A DNA stretch of 64,000 nt, from contig NZ_ATTQ01000009.1 of assembly GCF_000419765.1 (NCBI RefSeq), positions 62,001 to 126,000 of the forward strand, read 5' to 3'. The position numbers and the translations under genes were made by a program. Positions 42,796 to 51,018 of this stretch are shown piece after piece (the stretch's first letter is position 1; every line of letters starts with the position of its first letter). This stretch comes from Rhizobium mongolense USDA 1844. GTDB taxonomy: Bacteria; Pseudomonadota; Alphaproteobacteria; Rhizobiales; Rhizobiaceae. The notes under the pieces were generated by a model. It saw only the letters and a program-made list of their open reading frames with translations. It made no database searches and was not told the origin of the DNA.

Positions 42796-43566
42796 ATGAC
42801 AAAGAAAGTACTCCTCGTCGGTGAAAGCTGGGTCAGTTCGGCCACCCACTACAAGGGCTTCGACCAGTTCGGCAGCGTCACTTTCCATTTGGGCGCCGAG
42901 CCGCTGGTCAAGGCGCTTCAGGGTAGCGAATTCGAACTGACCTACATGCCGGCGCACGAGGCGGTGGAAAAATTTCCCTTCGGCATGGCCGGGCTTGACG
43001 CCTATGACGCGGTCATCCTGTCAGACATCGGCGCGAACTCGCTGCTCCTGCCGCCGGCGGTGTGGCTCCAGTCGAAGACGGTGCCGAATCGGCTGAAGCT
43101 CATCAAGGCCTGGGTCGAGAAGGGCGGCGCGCTGTTGATGGTCGGCGGCTACTTCTCGTTTCAGGGGATCGACGGCAAGGCGCGCTGGCGCCGCACGCCG
43201 GTCGAAGACGTCTTGCCCGTCACCTGCCTTCCCTATGACGACCGCGTTGAAATGCCGGAAGGATCGACGGCCGTCGTCGTGAAGCCGGAACATCCGGTCA
43301 TGGCCGGGCTTGACGGCGAATGGCCGCTGCTTCTCGGCGTCAACGAAGTGGAACTGCGCGACCGTGCCGATATCGAGGTGCTTGCCCGCCTGCCGGAGGA
43401 TCAGGGGAGCCATCCGTTGCTGGTGCTGGGTTCGCATGGCAAGGGCCGCACGGCCGCCTGGACCTCCGATATCGGTCCTCACTGGCTGTCGCCGGCTTTT
43501 TGCGAGTGGGAAGGGTATGGACGCTTGTGGACCAATCTCCTTGCCTGGATGACCGAGGCGCGCTGA
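42796..43566 (+). CDS. Glutamine-amidotransferase-like protein (GATase1-like, DUF1355 type)
   Basis: This 256-residue protein has the flavodoxin-like GATase1 pattern: VLLVGESWVSSATHYKGFDQ at the N-terminus, YDAVILSDIGANSLLLPP, and GGALLMVGGYFSFQGIDG. In true class I amidotransferases the elbow holds a cysteine nucleophile; here it reads GGYFSFQG with no cysteine, as in the uncharacterised PF07090-type group. Its role is unknown, though such proteins occur in sugar catabolic operons. It follows the hydrolase gene by 33 bases. Confidence 0.82.
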   Translation: MTKKVLLVGESWVSSATHYKGFDQFGSVTFHLGAEPLVKALQGSEFELTYMPAHEAVEKFPFGMAGLDAYDAVILSDIGANSLLLPPAVWLQSKTVPNRLKLIKAWVEKGGALLMVGGYFSFQGIDGKARWRRTPVEDVLPVTCLPYDDRVEMPEGSTAVVVKPEHPVMAGLDGEWPLLLGVNEVELRDRADIEVLARLPEDQGSHPLLVLGSHGKGRTAAWTSDIGPHWLSPAFCEWEGYGRLWTNLLAWMTEAR

Positions 43567-43569
43567 AGC

Positions 43570-44466
43570 TCAGGCGGCGAGGATGGCATGGAGTTCGGCC
43601 TTGGTGGGAAACGCAGATCGGGTGCCTCGCCGGCTGACAGTTAAGGCAGCAGCAGTGGTCGCGTGGCGTATGGCGCGGGCGTCAAGCGGCACGCCGCGCA
43701 AGGCACAAGAGGCGAGTGCCGTGCCCATGAAGGTGTCGCCGGCGCCCGTCGTATCGATGGCGGTGACGGCGGCCGCCGGGATCTTAAGGGTGCCTGCCCG
43801 GCTTGCGAGCATTGCGCCTTCGCCGCCGAGTGTCAGGACAGCATGTTTGACCCCCGCAGAGATCAGGGTCGACGCGGCAGCTTGGCCGCCGCTTCCAGTC
43901 AAGCTCTCGGCTTCGCCTTTGTTCAGAAAGGCGATGTCGATGAGCGGCCAGAGATCGGCGAAGAAGCGACGAAGGGGCGAGGGATTGAAGGCGGTCACCA
44001 GCTGTCGGCGCCTGGCTTCTTCAAGGATGCCGCGGGTAACGTCATCGGAAAGGTTGCCCTGCAGGACAACGAGATCGCCAGCGGTACTTTCGGCAAGCGG
44101 CCGAATTGCTTCCGAAAGGGTCAGCGAACCGGCAGAATCCGTGGTCGTGACGATGGCATTTTCGCCATCGGGGGTGGTGAAGATGATAGAGAAATCGCTC
44201 GCCTTTCCGGAGAGCCGGACCAGTCGCGCGTCGACCGGTTCTTCGGCCAACTGGCTGCGAATGATTTCAGCGCGAAAATCATCGCCGACGGCTGCAACAA
44301 GGATGGAGGTAAGACCGGCACGGCCCATCACCACGGCCTGGTTCGCGCCTTTGCCGCCAAGGTCACGGGTTTCCTCGTGACCGAGAATTGAGGCGCCTGC
44401 CTCGGGCATGGCCGATACGGAAATGGTTTCGTCCACTGTTACGTTGCCGATGACATAAGCACGCAT
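43570..44466 (-). CDS. PfkB-family (ribokinase-like) carbohydrate kinase
   Basis: This 298-residue kinase begins MRAYVIGNVTVDETISVSAM, has the sugar-binding DLGGKGANQAVVMGRAG near residue 36, and the catalytic signature AIDTTGAGDTFMGTALASC with the base Asp near residue 245. It probably phosphorylates the imported sugar or a product of it. It is the only gene of the cluster on the minus strand. Its start is only 24 bases from the divergent next gene, so its promoter must lie inside that gene. Confidence 0.92.
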   Translation of the reverse strand: MRAYVIGNVTVDETISVSAMPEAGASILGHEETRDLGGKGANQAVVMGRAGLTSILVAAVGDDFRAEIIRSQLAEEPVDARLVRLSGKASDFSIIFTTPDGENAIVTTTDSAGSLTLSEAIRPLAESTAGDLVVLQGNLSDDVTRGILEEARRRQLVTAFNPSPLRRFFADLWPLIDIAFLNKGEAESLTGSGGQAAASTLISAGVKHAVLTLGGEGAMLASRAGTLKIPAAAVTAIDTTGAGDTFMGTALASCALRGVPLDARAIRHATTAAALTVSRRGTRSAFPTKAELHAILAA

Positions 44467-44490
44467 GACTGGCTTTCGAAAGGGAAACAG

Positions 44491-45333
44491 ATGCAGGAAA
44501 TATCCGACAAGACCTCAAGCGCCATACGGGAAATATTCGGGACTGACAAGGCGCTGATCGGCATGATCCATTGCCCCGCCTTTCCCGGCGCACCGCGTTA
44601 CCGCGGCAAAGAGATGAACGCAATCTATGACACTTGCCTGCGCGACGCCGAGGCCCTGATGGAGGGCGGTATGCACGGGCTGATTATCGAAAATCACGGC
44701 GACATCCCGTTCTCGAAGCCGGAGGATATCGGCCCGGAGACCGCGGCTTTCATGTCGGTCGTCACCGATCGCATCGCACGGGCCGTTGATGTCCCCCTCG
44801 GGATCAACGTCCTTGCGAATGCGCCGATCCCATCATTCGCCATCGCCATGGCCGGCGGCGCAAAGTTCATCCGGGTCAACCAGTGGGCCAACGCCTATGT
44901 CGCGAATGAGGGCTTCATGGAAGGCCGCGCGGCGCAGGCGATGCGCTACCGGTCGATGCTGAGAGCCGAGCACATTAGGGTTTTCGCCGACAGCCATGTC
45001 AAGCATGGCGCACACGCCATCACCGCCGACCGCACGATCGAGGAACTGACCCGCGACCTTGCTTTCTTCGACGCCGATGCCGTGATCGCCACGGGACAGC
45101 GCACAGGCAACACGGCGAGCATCGAGGAGATTGAGGAAATCGGCGCAGCGACACATCTGCCCTTGCTGGTCGGTTCCGGCGTCAGCAAGGAGAATATCGT
45201 CAAAATCTTGAAGCGCACCAACGGCGTCATCGTCGCCTCCTCGCTGAAGCACGGAGGCGTGTGGTGGAACCCGGTCGACATCGAGCGCGTCAAGGCCTTC
45301 GTTGCAGCCGCCGGACCGGCTTTGAAAGGATGA
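44491..45333 (+). CDS. BtpA/SgcQ-family protein
   Basis: This 280-residue TIM-barrel-type protein has the family start IGMIHCPAFPGAPRYRG and the blocks HGLIIENHGDIPFSKPEDIG, FIRVNQWANAYVANEG, and VGSGVSKENIVKIL. BtpA was named for photosystem I biogenesis in cyanobacteria, and SgcQ lies in an uncharacterised E. coli sugar operon; no reaction is established that I know of. AAAGGGA precedes the ATG. It overlaps the TenA-like gene by ATGA, so the two are coupled. Confidence 0.9.
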   Translation: MQEISDKTSSAIREIFGTDKALIGMIHCPAFPGAPRYRGKEMNAIYDTCLRDAEALMEGGMHGLIIENHGDIPFSKPEDIGPETAAFMSVVTDRIARAVDVPLGINVLANAPIPSFAIAMAGGAKFIRVNQWANAYVANEGFMEGRAAQAMRYRSMLRAEHIRVFADSHVKHGAHAITADRTIEELTRDLAFFDADAVIATGQRTGNTASIEEIEEIGAATHLPLLVGSGVSKENIVKILKRTNGVIVASSLKHGGVWWNPVDIERVKAFVAAAGPALKG

Positions 45334-45983
45334 ACGGCATGCTGGAGAGCATGTCGGATCAGCTCATCCGGGAAAACCGGTCCATCTTCGAGGCTATGGT
45401 CAGTCATCGCTTTGTCGAGGACATCAAGGCGGGCCGCCTGTCGAAGGAAGTCTTCGACAGGTACCTCGTTTACGAGGGTGCCTTTGTCGAAACGGCCATC
45501 TGCATCTTCGCCTATGCAACGGCCAAGGCAGAGACCATTGCGCAGAAGCGATGGCTGATCGGTGTGCTGGACGCGCTCGCCAATCAGCAGATTGCCTATT
45601 TCGAGAAGACCTTCGCCGCACGCGGGATCGATCCCACAGCCTTCGATGTCGATCGGCCAGAGGTGGCGGACTTCCGCAACGGCATGCTGGAGATCGCAAG
45701 ATCCGGAGGCTTCCTCGACACGATCGCCGCCATGTTTGCTGCTGAATGGATGTATTGGACCTGGTCGCGTCAGGCGGCCGAATGCCGGATCGACGATCCA
45801 TTGCTCAAGGAATGGGTGGACCTCCACGCCCACGAGGATTTTGCCGCCCAGGCGCGCTGGCTTAAGGCGGAGCTCGACCTTGCTGCTGATCCGCTTAATC
45901 CCGCCGAGCGGTCGCGGCTCAGCAGCATCTTCGGCCGGGTCCAGCAGCTGGAGATCGGTTTTCACGACGCGCCCTATCGATAG
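45330..45983 (+). CDS. TenA/THI-4-family protein
   Basis: This 217-residue all-helical protein fits the TenA (aminopyrimidine aminohydrolase) family: RYLVYEGAFVETAICIFAYA, IAAMFAAEWMYWTWSRQAAE, and the C-terminal VQQLEIGFHDAPYR. The cysteine nucleophile of thiaminase-type TenA is not at its expected place (AAEWMY in the helix), while the C-terminal glutamate is kept. It looks closer to the TenA_E type, which processes other amino compounds. Coupled to the BtpA/SgcQ gene by ATGA. Substrate unknown. Confidence 0.85.
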   Translation: MNGMLESMSDQLIRENRSIFEAMVSHRFVEDIKAGRLSKEVFDRYLVYEGAFVETAICIFAYATAKAETIAQKRWLIGVLDALANQQIAYFEKTFAARGIDPTAFDVDRPEVADFRNGMLEIARSGGFLDTIAAMFAAEWMYWTWSRQAAECRIDDPLLKEWVDLHAHEDFAAQARWLKAELDLAADPLNPAERSRLSSIFGRVQQLEIGFHDAPYR

Positions 45984-46481
45984 CGGAGAATACCTGCGAC
46001 ACAGGCGGTTGGCATCGCCGGCGAGGGCCCCGTGAGACGGCTCGTAGCGGCGAGGCGGTCGCCGGACAAAAGAAGGAGCTGCCGGGTTGCGCAGGGCTGC
46101 ATAGGCTCGACGGCGTCCTTGCCTGAAGGCTGCTCTAAGCCTTCGGGAAGCAGCTGGCGGGCTTAGACGCGCCATACTGGGCTTCCGATATCACAACAAG
46201 TTCGGTCTGTCGGTGGCGATCGAAGGCACTCCAGGAAGCGCTTCGCAAGCCTAAGGCGGCGGCAGGCGAGATTACTAGACAGGCCGAGCGTGGCGGTGTC
46301 TTTCACCGTGACCGGGCCGTATCTCGAAGCGCTACTGCCAACGGCTACCGATAATCCTCAAGACAAAGCTGCGGAAAAGCCAGCGGCCGGGGAACAATAC
46401 CGCTGCCTTCAGGTTGATCTTGCTTCAACACAAAAGCCCCAGAGGCTGCGCGTGAGCCAGCAGGATGAAAGGAGAAGCGCC
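45984..46481. other. Intergenic region without recognised gene
   Basis: About 500 bases after the TenA-like gene. The open frames on either strand are arginine/proline-rich and do not look coding. I see only short GC hairpins (for example CTGCT/AGCAG near 46130-46155). The promoter for the next gene must lie in the last part. Confidence 0.45.
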
Positions 46482-46943
46482 ATGGCACTGACCCTGATGA
46501 GCCCGGCATTCACACAGGATAATCCCATTCCCAAGAAATATGCGCGCTCCGGCGAAAATCTGTTTCCGCCTCTCAAGTGGGGCGGGGCTCCGCAAGGAAC
46601 GAGAAGCTTTGCCTTGATCGTCGAAGACCCGGACGCGCCGCGCGGCACCTTCCGCCATTGCGGCATTGCCAATATCCCGTCCGATTGGGATGCTCTGGCC
46701 GAAAGCGCCGATACCGCACCGGAAAACGCGCCACGCTTTTACAGGAATGATTTCGGCAATGCGCGCTATGACGGTCCGCAGCCGCCACGGGGCGACCAGG
46801 CGCATCACTATATCTTCCGCCTTGCCGCGCTCGACGTCCCGAGGCTTTCGGTTCCCGGTGACGCCGGAATCGTTTCGATGTGGAACGAGGCAAGGAAACA
46901 TATGCTCGACGAGGCAAGCATTACCGGGACCTATCAGAGCTGA
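46482..46943 (+). CDS. YbhB/YbcL-family (Raf kinase inhibitor-like) protein
   Basis: This 153-residue protein has the phosphatidylethanolamine-binding fold pattern: SPAFTQDNPIPKKYARSGEN, ALIVEDPDAPRGTFRHCGIA, and HHYIFRLAALDVPRL. AAGGAGAAG precedes ATG 46482. The exact role of bacterial members is unknown. It stands alone between the TenA-like cluster and an opposite-strand DUF2267 gene, and may belong with the small stress-type genes to its right. Confidence 0.9.
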   Translation: MALTLMSPAFTQDNPIPKKYARSGENLFPPLKWGGAPQGTRSFALIVEDPDAPRGTFRHCGIANIPSDWDALAESADTAPENAPRFYRNDFGNARYDGPQPPRGDQAHHYIFRLAALDVPRLSVPGDAGIVSMWNEARKHMLDEASITGTYQS

Positions 46944-47038
46944 GCTGATTTCATTTGATCCGACTTGGCAAGTGCTGATCGCACAGCGCAATGCGTCCCC
47001 GAGGTTCCGGCGAGAAGGGCGGCAGCCCGTGTTCCGCG

Positions 47039-47479
47039 CTATCTTACGCCGACGCTGTCGGGCCACAAAGCCTGAATCTCCTTGGGCAGTGCGTCGCGCA
47101 CCTTCGCCGATTGGCCGAGATCGATATGACGGGCAAGAACGTGGAAAACCGATTTCGCCGCATCGGCGGGATCGACCGGACGAATGGATTTTAGCCCTTC
47201 GGCGACACGCTCGAGGAATTCATCGCGTGAACGCATCTTGTCCGGCATCTGGGAAGGTCGATACTGATCGTAATAGATGCCACGAACGATGAGCGGCAGT
47301 TCTGCGCCGAGATGGGCCGCAAGGTCCGGCGAGAGCCTGTCGCGCAAGGCCCTCAGGACGGCGCCCAGAATATGCCATGCGACGTGCCGGTCGGGGCCAT
47401 GGTCGGCCATGATTTCGTTCAGCCAGATATTGGTAGTTTGCAGTGTCTTGTCGAAGACATCGAGACCGGTGGTGCTCAT
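47039..47479 (-). CDS. DUF2267 protein
   Basis: This 146-residue helical protein fits DUF2267: TNIWLNEIMADHGPDRHVAW, HILGAVLRALRDRLSPDLAA, and LPLIVRGIYYDQYRPSQMP. Family members are often near CBS-domain or stress genes, as here. Function is not known. GGAGGGTGTCAAT precedes the start on the minus strand. Confidence 0.88.
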   Translation of the reverse strand: MSTTGLDVFDKTLQTTNIWLNEIMADHGPDRHVAWHILGAVLRALRDRLSPDLAAHLGAELPLIVRGIYYDQYRPSQMPDKMRSRDEFLERVAEGLKSIRPVDPADAAKSVFHVLARHIDLGQSAKVRDALPKEIQALWPDSVGVR

Positions 47480-47726
47480 ATTGACACCCTCCTTTGCAAG
47501 GGGCCGGTCGAAGCCCGGACATCCTTCTCAAAGAGCACAACTGCAATTGGCTGCAATTGTTTCGTCATTCGCAAAGAAAACGGCCGTGAACGTCTATGTG
47601 CGGGTATTTGCCTGGCGTGAGCGTCCAGATTGCTGACAGGGACGTTAATCGATGACGCTTGGAACATTGCCGAGCCAGATACGTTGGACTTCTGTAGAAA
47701 TCCATACAAGGCGGAGGATAAAAATC

Positions 47727-48170
47727 ATGAAAGTGAGCGAAGTGATGACGCGCGACGTCCGGCTCATCAGGCCGGGTGACACGATACAGGAAGCGGCAAG
47801 GATCATGGCCGAACTCGACGCCGGCGTTGTGCCCGTCGAGGATAATGACCGGCTCGTTGGCATGCTGACGGATCGCGACATCGCGGTACGCGCCATTGCT
47901 CAGGGGCAGGGACCTGAGGCGAAGGTCGGCGATATCATGACGTCCGAAGTCAGATACTGCTTTGATGATCAGGACACCGACGAGGTCTGCAAGAACCTTG
48001 CCGATCAACAGATCAGGCGCATTCCGGTGGTCAATCGGGACAAGCGGCTGGTCGGCATATTGTCGCTGGGCGATCTGGCCACAGTCGCCGAAAAAACGTC
48101 GGCCGGCGCAGCTCTTGCGGGCATATCGCGGCACGGAGGCCACCATTCGCAGTCGAGCGGCCTTCACTAA
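47727..48170 (+). CDS. Two-CBS-domain protein
   Basis: This 147-residue protein consists of a CBS pair: MKVSEVMTRDVRLIRPGDTI ... LVGMLTDRDIAVRAIA, then VGDIMTSEVRYCFDDQD ... RRIPVVNRDKRLVGILSLGD. CBS pairs bind adenine nucleotides and sense energy state. GCGGAGG precedes ATG 47727 by about 8 bases. It is divergent from the DUF2267 gene with a 247-base spacer. Confidence 0.92.
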   Translation: MKVSEVMTRDVRLIRPGDTIQEAARIMAELDAGVVPVEDNDRLVGMLTDRDIAVRAIAQGQGPEAKVGDIMTSEVRYCFDDQDTDEVCKNLADQQIRRIPVVNRDKRLVGILSLGDLATVAEKTSAGAALAGISRHGGHHSQSSGLH

Positions 48171-48332
48171 GCGGCCGCGCGATGCGCTAAAAAGCCGGGA
48201 ACGCGGCGCCCTTATGCGCCACTCAGTGATCCCGCCAGTACCCGGTGCGCGCCGTTTCGCTGCGCGCACCCCCAATGCTGCACTGCGGCGACGAATGTCT
48301 CTTGACGGCTGACCTGCGGTAACCTTTACTCA

Positions 48333-48363
48333 ACTGATCTGCTGGACCAACCAGTGGATCAGT
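48333..48363 (+). promoter_or_regulatory. 31-bp dyad operator before the FadR-type regulator gene
   Basis: A hyphenated dyad is centred at 48348. The outer arms are ACTGATC (48333-48339) and GATCAGT (48357-48363). The inner arms are CTGG (48342-48345) and CCAG (48351-48354), on the same axis. In total 11 of 15 pairs match. It ends 5 bases before the regulator ATG, so the regulator probably represses itself. Confidence 0.7.
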
Positions 48364-48368
48364 GAGCG

Positions 48369-49121
48369 ATGGGGACCATGGACGAGAGCCCGATCTTGAC
48401 GCAGGTACCGAATGTCGGGCGAAGCCTCGCCCGCCAGACGGCGCGCGACGTCATCGCTGAAAAGCTGATGGTCCTGATTGCCACGAACATGCTGCGGCCG
48501 GGCGACGAGCTGCCGGGTGAGCGCGAGCTTGCCAATGTTCTTCATGTGAGCCGGGAAACGGTGCGCGGCGCAATCCAGATGCTTGCCGCCCAAGGCATCA
48601 TCGAAGTCTCGCACGGCAGCCGCAGCCGCGTCGGCAAGGTCGACCTCAGCCACATCACCGTCACCATCGCATCCCCTAACGCCATCGACAGTTACGATTT
48701 GGAATCGGTTCATGCGGCGCGCCTACATATCGAACTCAAGGTCGTCGGCGATGCCGCCGAAAGGATAGACGCCGAAACGCTGAAAAAGCTGCAGGGCCTC
48801 ATCGAAGCGCAGCGTCTGGGTGGAGACGATGCAATGCGCTTTCTCATCTGTGACCGTGAATTCCACGTCGCAATCTATCGCGCCTGCGGAAACCCGCTGC
48901 TCGCCGACTTCGTCACCGATCTATACACCTACATGATGGACTACCGGCGCAACGCCATGTCCCAGCCGGGCGCCATTAAGGCCAGCTACGCCGATCACGT
49001 TGCGATCGTCGAGGCTCTTGAACGGCATGACCGGGACGCCGTAATCGCCGCGTTTCGCCATCATCTGACGCGTATTTACGAAACGACCAGGGCTCTTTTG
49101 AGCGCCGGCAGTCCGGCGTGA
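48369..49121 (+). CDS. GntR-family regulator, FadR subfamily, of the tetronate cluster
   Basis: This 250-residue regulator has a winged helix (TARDVIAEKLMVLIATNML, PGERELANVLHVSRETVRGA) and an FCD domain (CDREFHVAIYRACGNPLLAD with a metal-type Asp/His set, and HVAIVEALERHDRDAVIAAF). It stands 29 bases before denD and is likely to control the acid-sugar genes. ATG 48369 is used; ATG 48378 with GGGG before it is an alternative. Confidence 0.92.
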   Translation: MGTMDESPILTQVPNVGRSLARQTARDVIAEKLMVLIATNMLRPGDELPGERELANVLHVSRETVRGAIQMLAAQGIIEVSHGSRSRVGKVDLSHITVTIASPNAIDSYDLESVHAARLHIELKVVGDAAERIDAETLKKLQGLIEAQRLGGDDAMRFLICDREFHVAIYRACGNPLLADFVTDLYTYMMDYRRNAMSQPGAIKASYADHVAIVEALERHDRDAVIAAFRHHLTRIYETTRALLSAGSPA

Positions 49122-49150
49122 GCCGAACAGCATGAGGAGATTTGCCTGAT

Positions 49151-50134
49151 ATGCATGTGATGGTTATCGGCGCAGCCGGCATGATCGGACGCAAACTCGT
49201 GGAAAAGCTCGGCTCCAACGCCGAAGCGCTCGGCCCAGGCATCGACAGGCTCACGCTCGTCGATGTCGTTGCTCCGCCGGTGCCTGCCGCACTTGCCTCC
49301 GTTTCCAACGCGCTGGCGCTGGATCTCTCGGATGCCGGCGCCGCAGCCACGCTTGCCGCCTTGCGACCGGATCTGATCTTCCATCTCGCGGCAATCGTGT
49401 CCGGCGAGGCCGAGGCGGATTTCGACAAAGGCTACCGCGTCAATCTCGACGGCACGCGCTCGCTCTTTGAGGCGATCCGGTACGAAGGCCAAAAAGAGCC
49501 TTACACCCCGCGCCTGATCTTTGCGTCATCCATCGCCGTCTTCGGCCAGCCCTTCCCGGAGAAGATCAGCGATGATTTCTTCACGACGCCGCTGACGAGC
49601 TACGGGACGCAAAAGGCAATCTGCGAGCTCCTGTTGGCCGATTATTCACGCCGTGGCATTTTCGACGGCATCGGCATCCGCCTTCCGACGATCTGCATTC
49701 GCCCAGGCAAGCCCAACAAGGCGGCCTCCGGCTTTTTTTCCAATATCCTGCGCGAGCCGCTGGTCGGCCAGGAGGCGGTGCTCCCCGTCGACGAGAACGT
49801 CCGCCACTGGTTTGCAAGCCCCCGTTCGGCGGTCGGCTTCTTCGTCCATGCCGCGCGGATCGACACCAGCAAGATCGGGCCGCGCCGCAATCTGACCATG
49901 CCCGGCCTTTCCGCGCTCGTCGGCGAAGAGATCGAGGCGCTGCGCCGCGTTGCCGGCGACAAGGCGGTCAAGCTCATCCGCCGCGAGGCCGACCCCGCCG
50001 TTCGTGCGATTGTTTCCGGCTGGGCGACGGACTTCGATGCGCAGCGCGCCACCGCGCTCGGTTTCAAGGCCGAAGCCAATTTCGACGAGATCATCAAGAT
50101 CCACATAGACGACGAACTCGGGGGTAAAATCTGA
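49151..50134 (+). CDS. denD: D-erythronate dehydrogenase
   Basis: This 327-residue extended SDR starts MHVMVIGAAGMIGRKLVEKL, with SSIAVFG and the active-site pair in SYGTQK (Tyr-x-x-x-Lys) near residues 155-159. It fits the DenD family, which oxidises D-erythronate with NAD to 2-dehydro-D-erythronate. The call rests on family pattern plus the presence of otnI, otnK, otnC and ltnD in the same island. TTG 49142 is an alternative start, but ATG 49151 follows GAGGAGA at a better distance. Confidence 0.82.
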   Translation: MHVMVIGAAGMIGRKLVEKLGSNAEALGPGIDRLTLVDVVAPPVPAALASVSNALALDLSDAGAAATLAALRPDLIFHLAAIVSGEAEADFDKGYRVNLDGTRSLFEAIRYEGQKEPYTPRLIFASSIAVFGQPFPEKISDDFFTTPLTSYGTQKAICELLLADYSRRGIFDGIGIRLPTICIRPGKPNKAASGFFSNILREPLVGQEAVLPVDENVRHWFASPRSAVGFFVHAARIDTSKIGPRRNLTMPGLSALVGEEIEALRRVAGDKAVKLIRREADPAVRAIVSGWATDFDAQRATALGFKAEANFDEIIKIHIDDELGGKI

Positions 50135-50135
50135 G

Positions 50136-50912
50136 ATGCCGCAATCCGCAACCCTGCAGAAAGGCAAGATCGCGCTCGTCACCGGCGGTGGCACCGGCAT
50201 CGGCCGCAGCATCGCCGGGACCTTGAGCGCTGAAGGCTATGTCGTCGTCATTACCGGCCGCCGGAGCGACGTTCTGGAAAAAGCCGCCGCCGAGCTTGCT
50301 GCCGAAACCGGCGGGACGGTCCGGGCGATGACCTGCGATATCGGCCTTGCCGATCAGGTGGCAGACCTTTTTGGTCGGATCAAAGCCGAGTTCGGCAGGC
50401 TCGACCTTCTCGTCAACAATGCCGGCAGCAATATTCCGGCGATCCCGCTGGAGGACGTCAGCTTCGATCAGTGGAGCGGGGTGGTTGCGGCCAACCTTAC
50501 CGGCGCCTTTCTATGCACGCAGCAGGCTTTCAGGTTGATGAAATCGCAGGAGCCGCGCGGCGGCCGCATCATCAACAACGGATCGATTTCCGCCACGACG
50601 CCGAGGCCGAATTCCGCTCCTTATACGGCGACAAAACATGCGATCACCGGTTTGACGAAATCGGCCGCACTCGACGGACGGCCATACGATATCGCCTGCG
50701 GCCAGATCGATATCGGCAATGCCGCAACGGATATGACGTCGAAGATGAGCTCGGGGGTGCTGCAGGCGAATGGAGAGATTGCGAGCGAGCCGACGATCCC
50801 GTCCGAGCATATCGCCCGCGCCGTCGTCTATATGGCAAGCCTGCCGTTGGAGGCAAACGTGCTGACCATGACTGTGATGGCGACAAAAATGCCCCTCGTG
50901 GGCAGGGGATAG
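50136..50912 (+). CDS. Short-chain dehydrogenase/reductase
   Basis: This 258-residue classical SDR has the cofactor motif VTGGGTGIGRS near residue 16, LVNNAGS near 92, and the catalytic YTATK near 165. The Arg-Arg after strand two (ITGRRS) suggests NADP preference. It begins 1 base after the denD stop, so it is in the same operon and likely oxidises or reduces a sugar acid. Substrate unknown. Confidence 0.88.
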   Translation: MPQSATLQKGKIALVTGGGTGIGRSIAGTLSAEGYVVVITGRRSDVLEKAAAELAAETGGTVRAMTCDIGLADQVADLFGRIKAEFGRLDLLVNNAGSNIPAIPLEDVSFDQWSGVVAANLTGAFLCTQQAFRLMKSQEPRGGRIINNGSISATTPRPNSAPYTATKHAITGLTKSAALDGRPYDIACGQIDIGNAATDMTSKMSSGVLQANGEIASEPTIPSEHIARAVVYMASLPLEANVLTMTVMATKMPLVGRG

Positions 50913-51018
50913 GCATAACGAAGTTGAATTGGCCGGCGCCCTGGCGGTGTTATCCTGGAGCAGGGATAGCCGGGCAGATGAGGGCCGAAGGCGAAGACAA
51001 GGTCTGGGAGGGACTTTT

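Noticed and set aside
41428..42957. 509-residue minus-strand frame over permease and phosphotriesterase-like genes
   Set aside because: Shadow frame spanning two well-supported rightward genes.
46290..46481. N-terminal extension of the YbhB-like protein
   Set aside because: The extra 64 residues have no match to the family, and a good ribosome site stands before ATG 46482.
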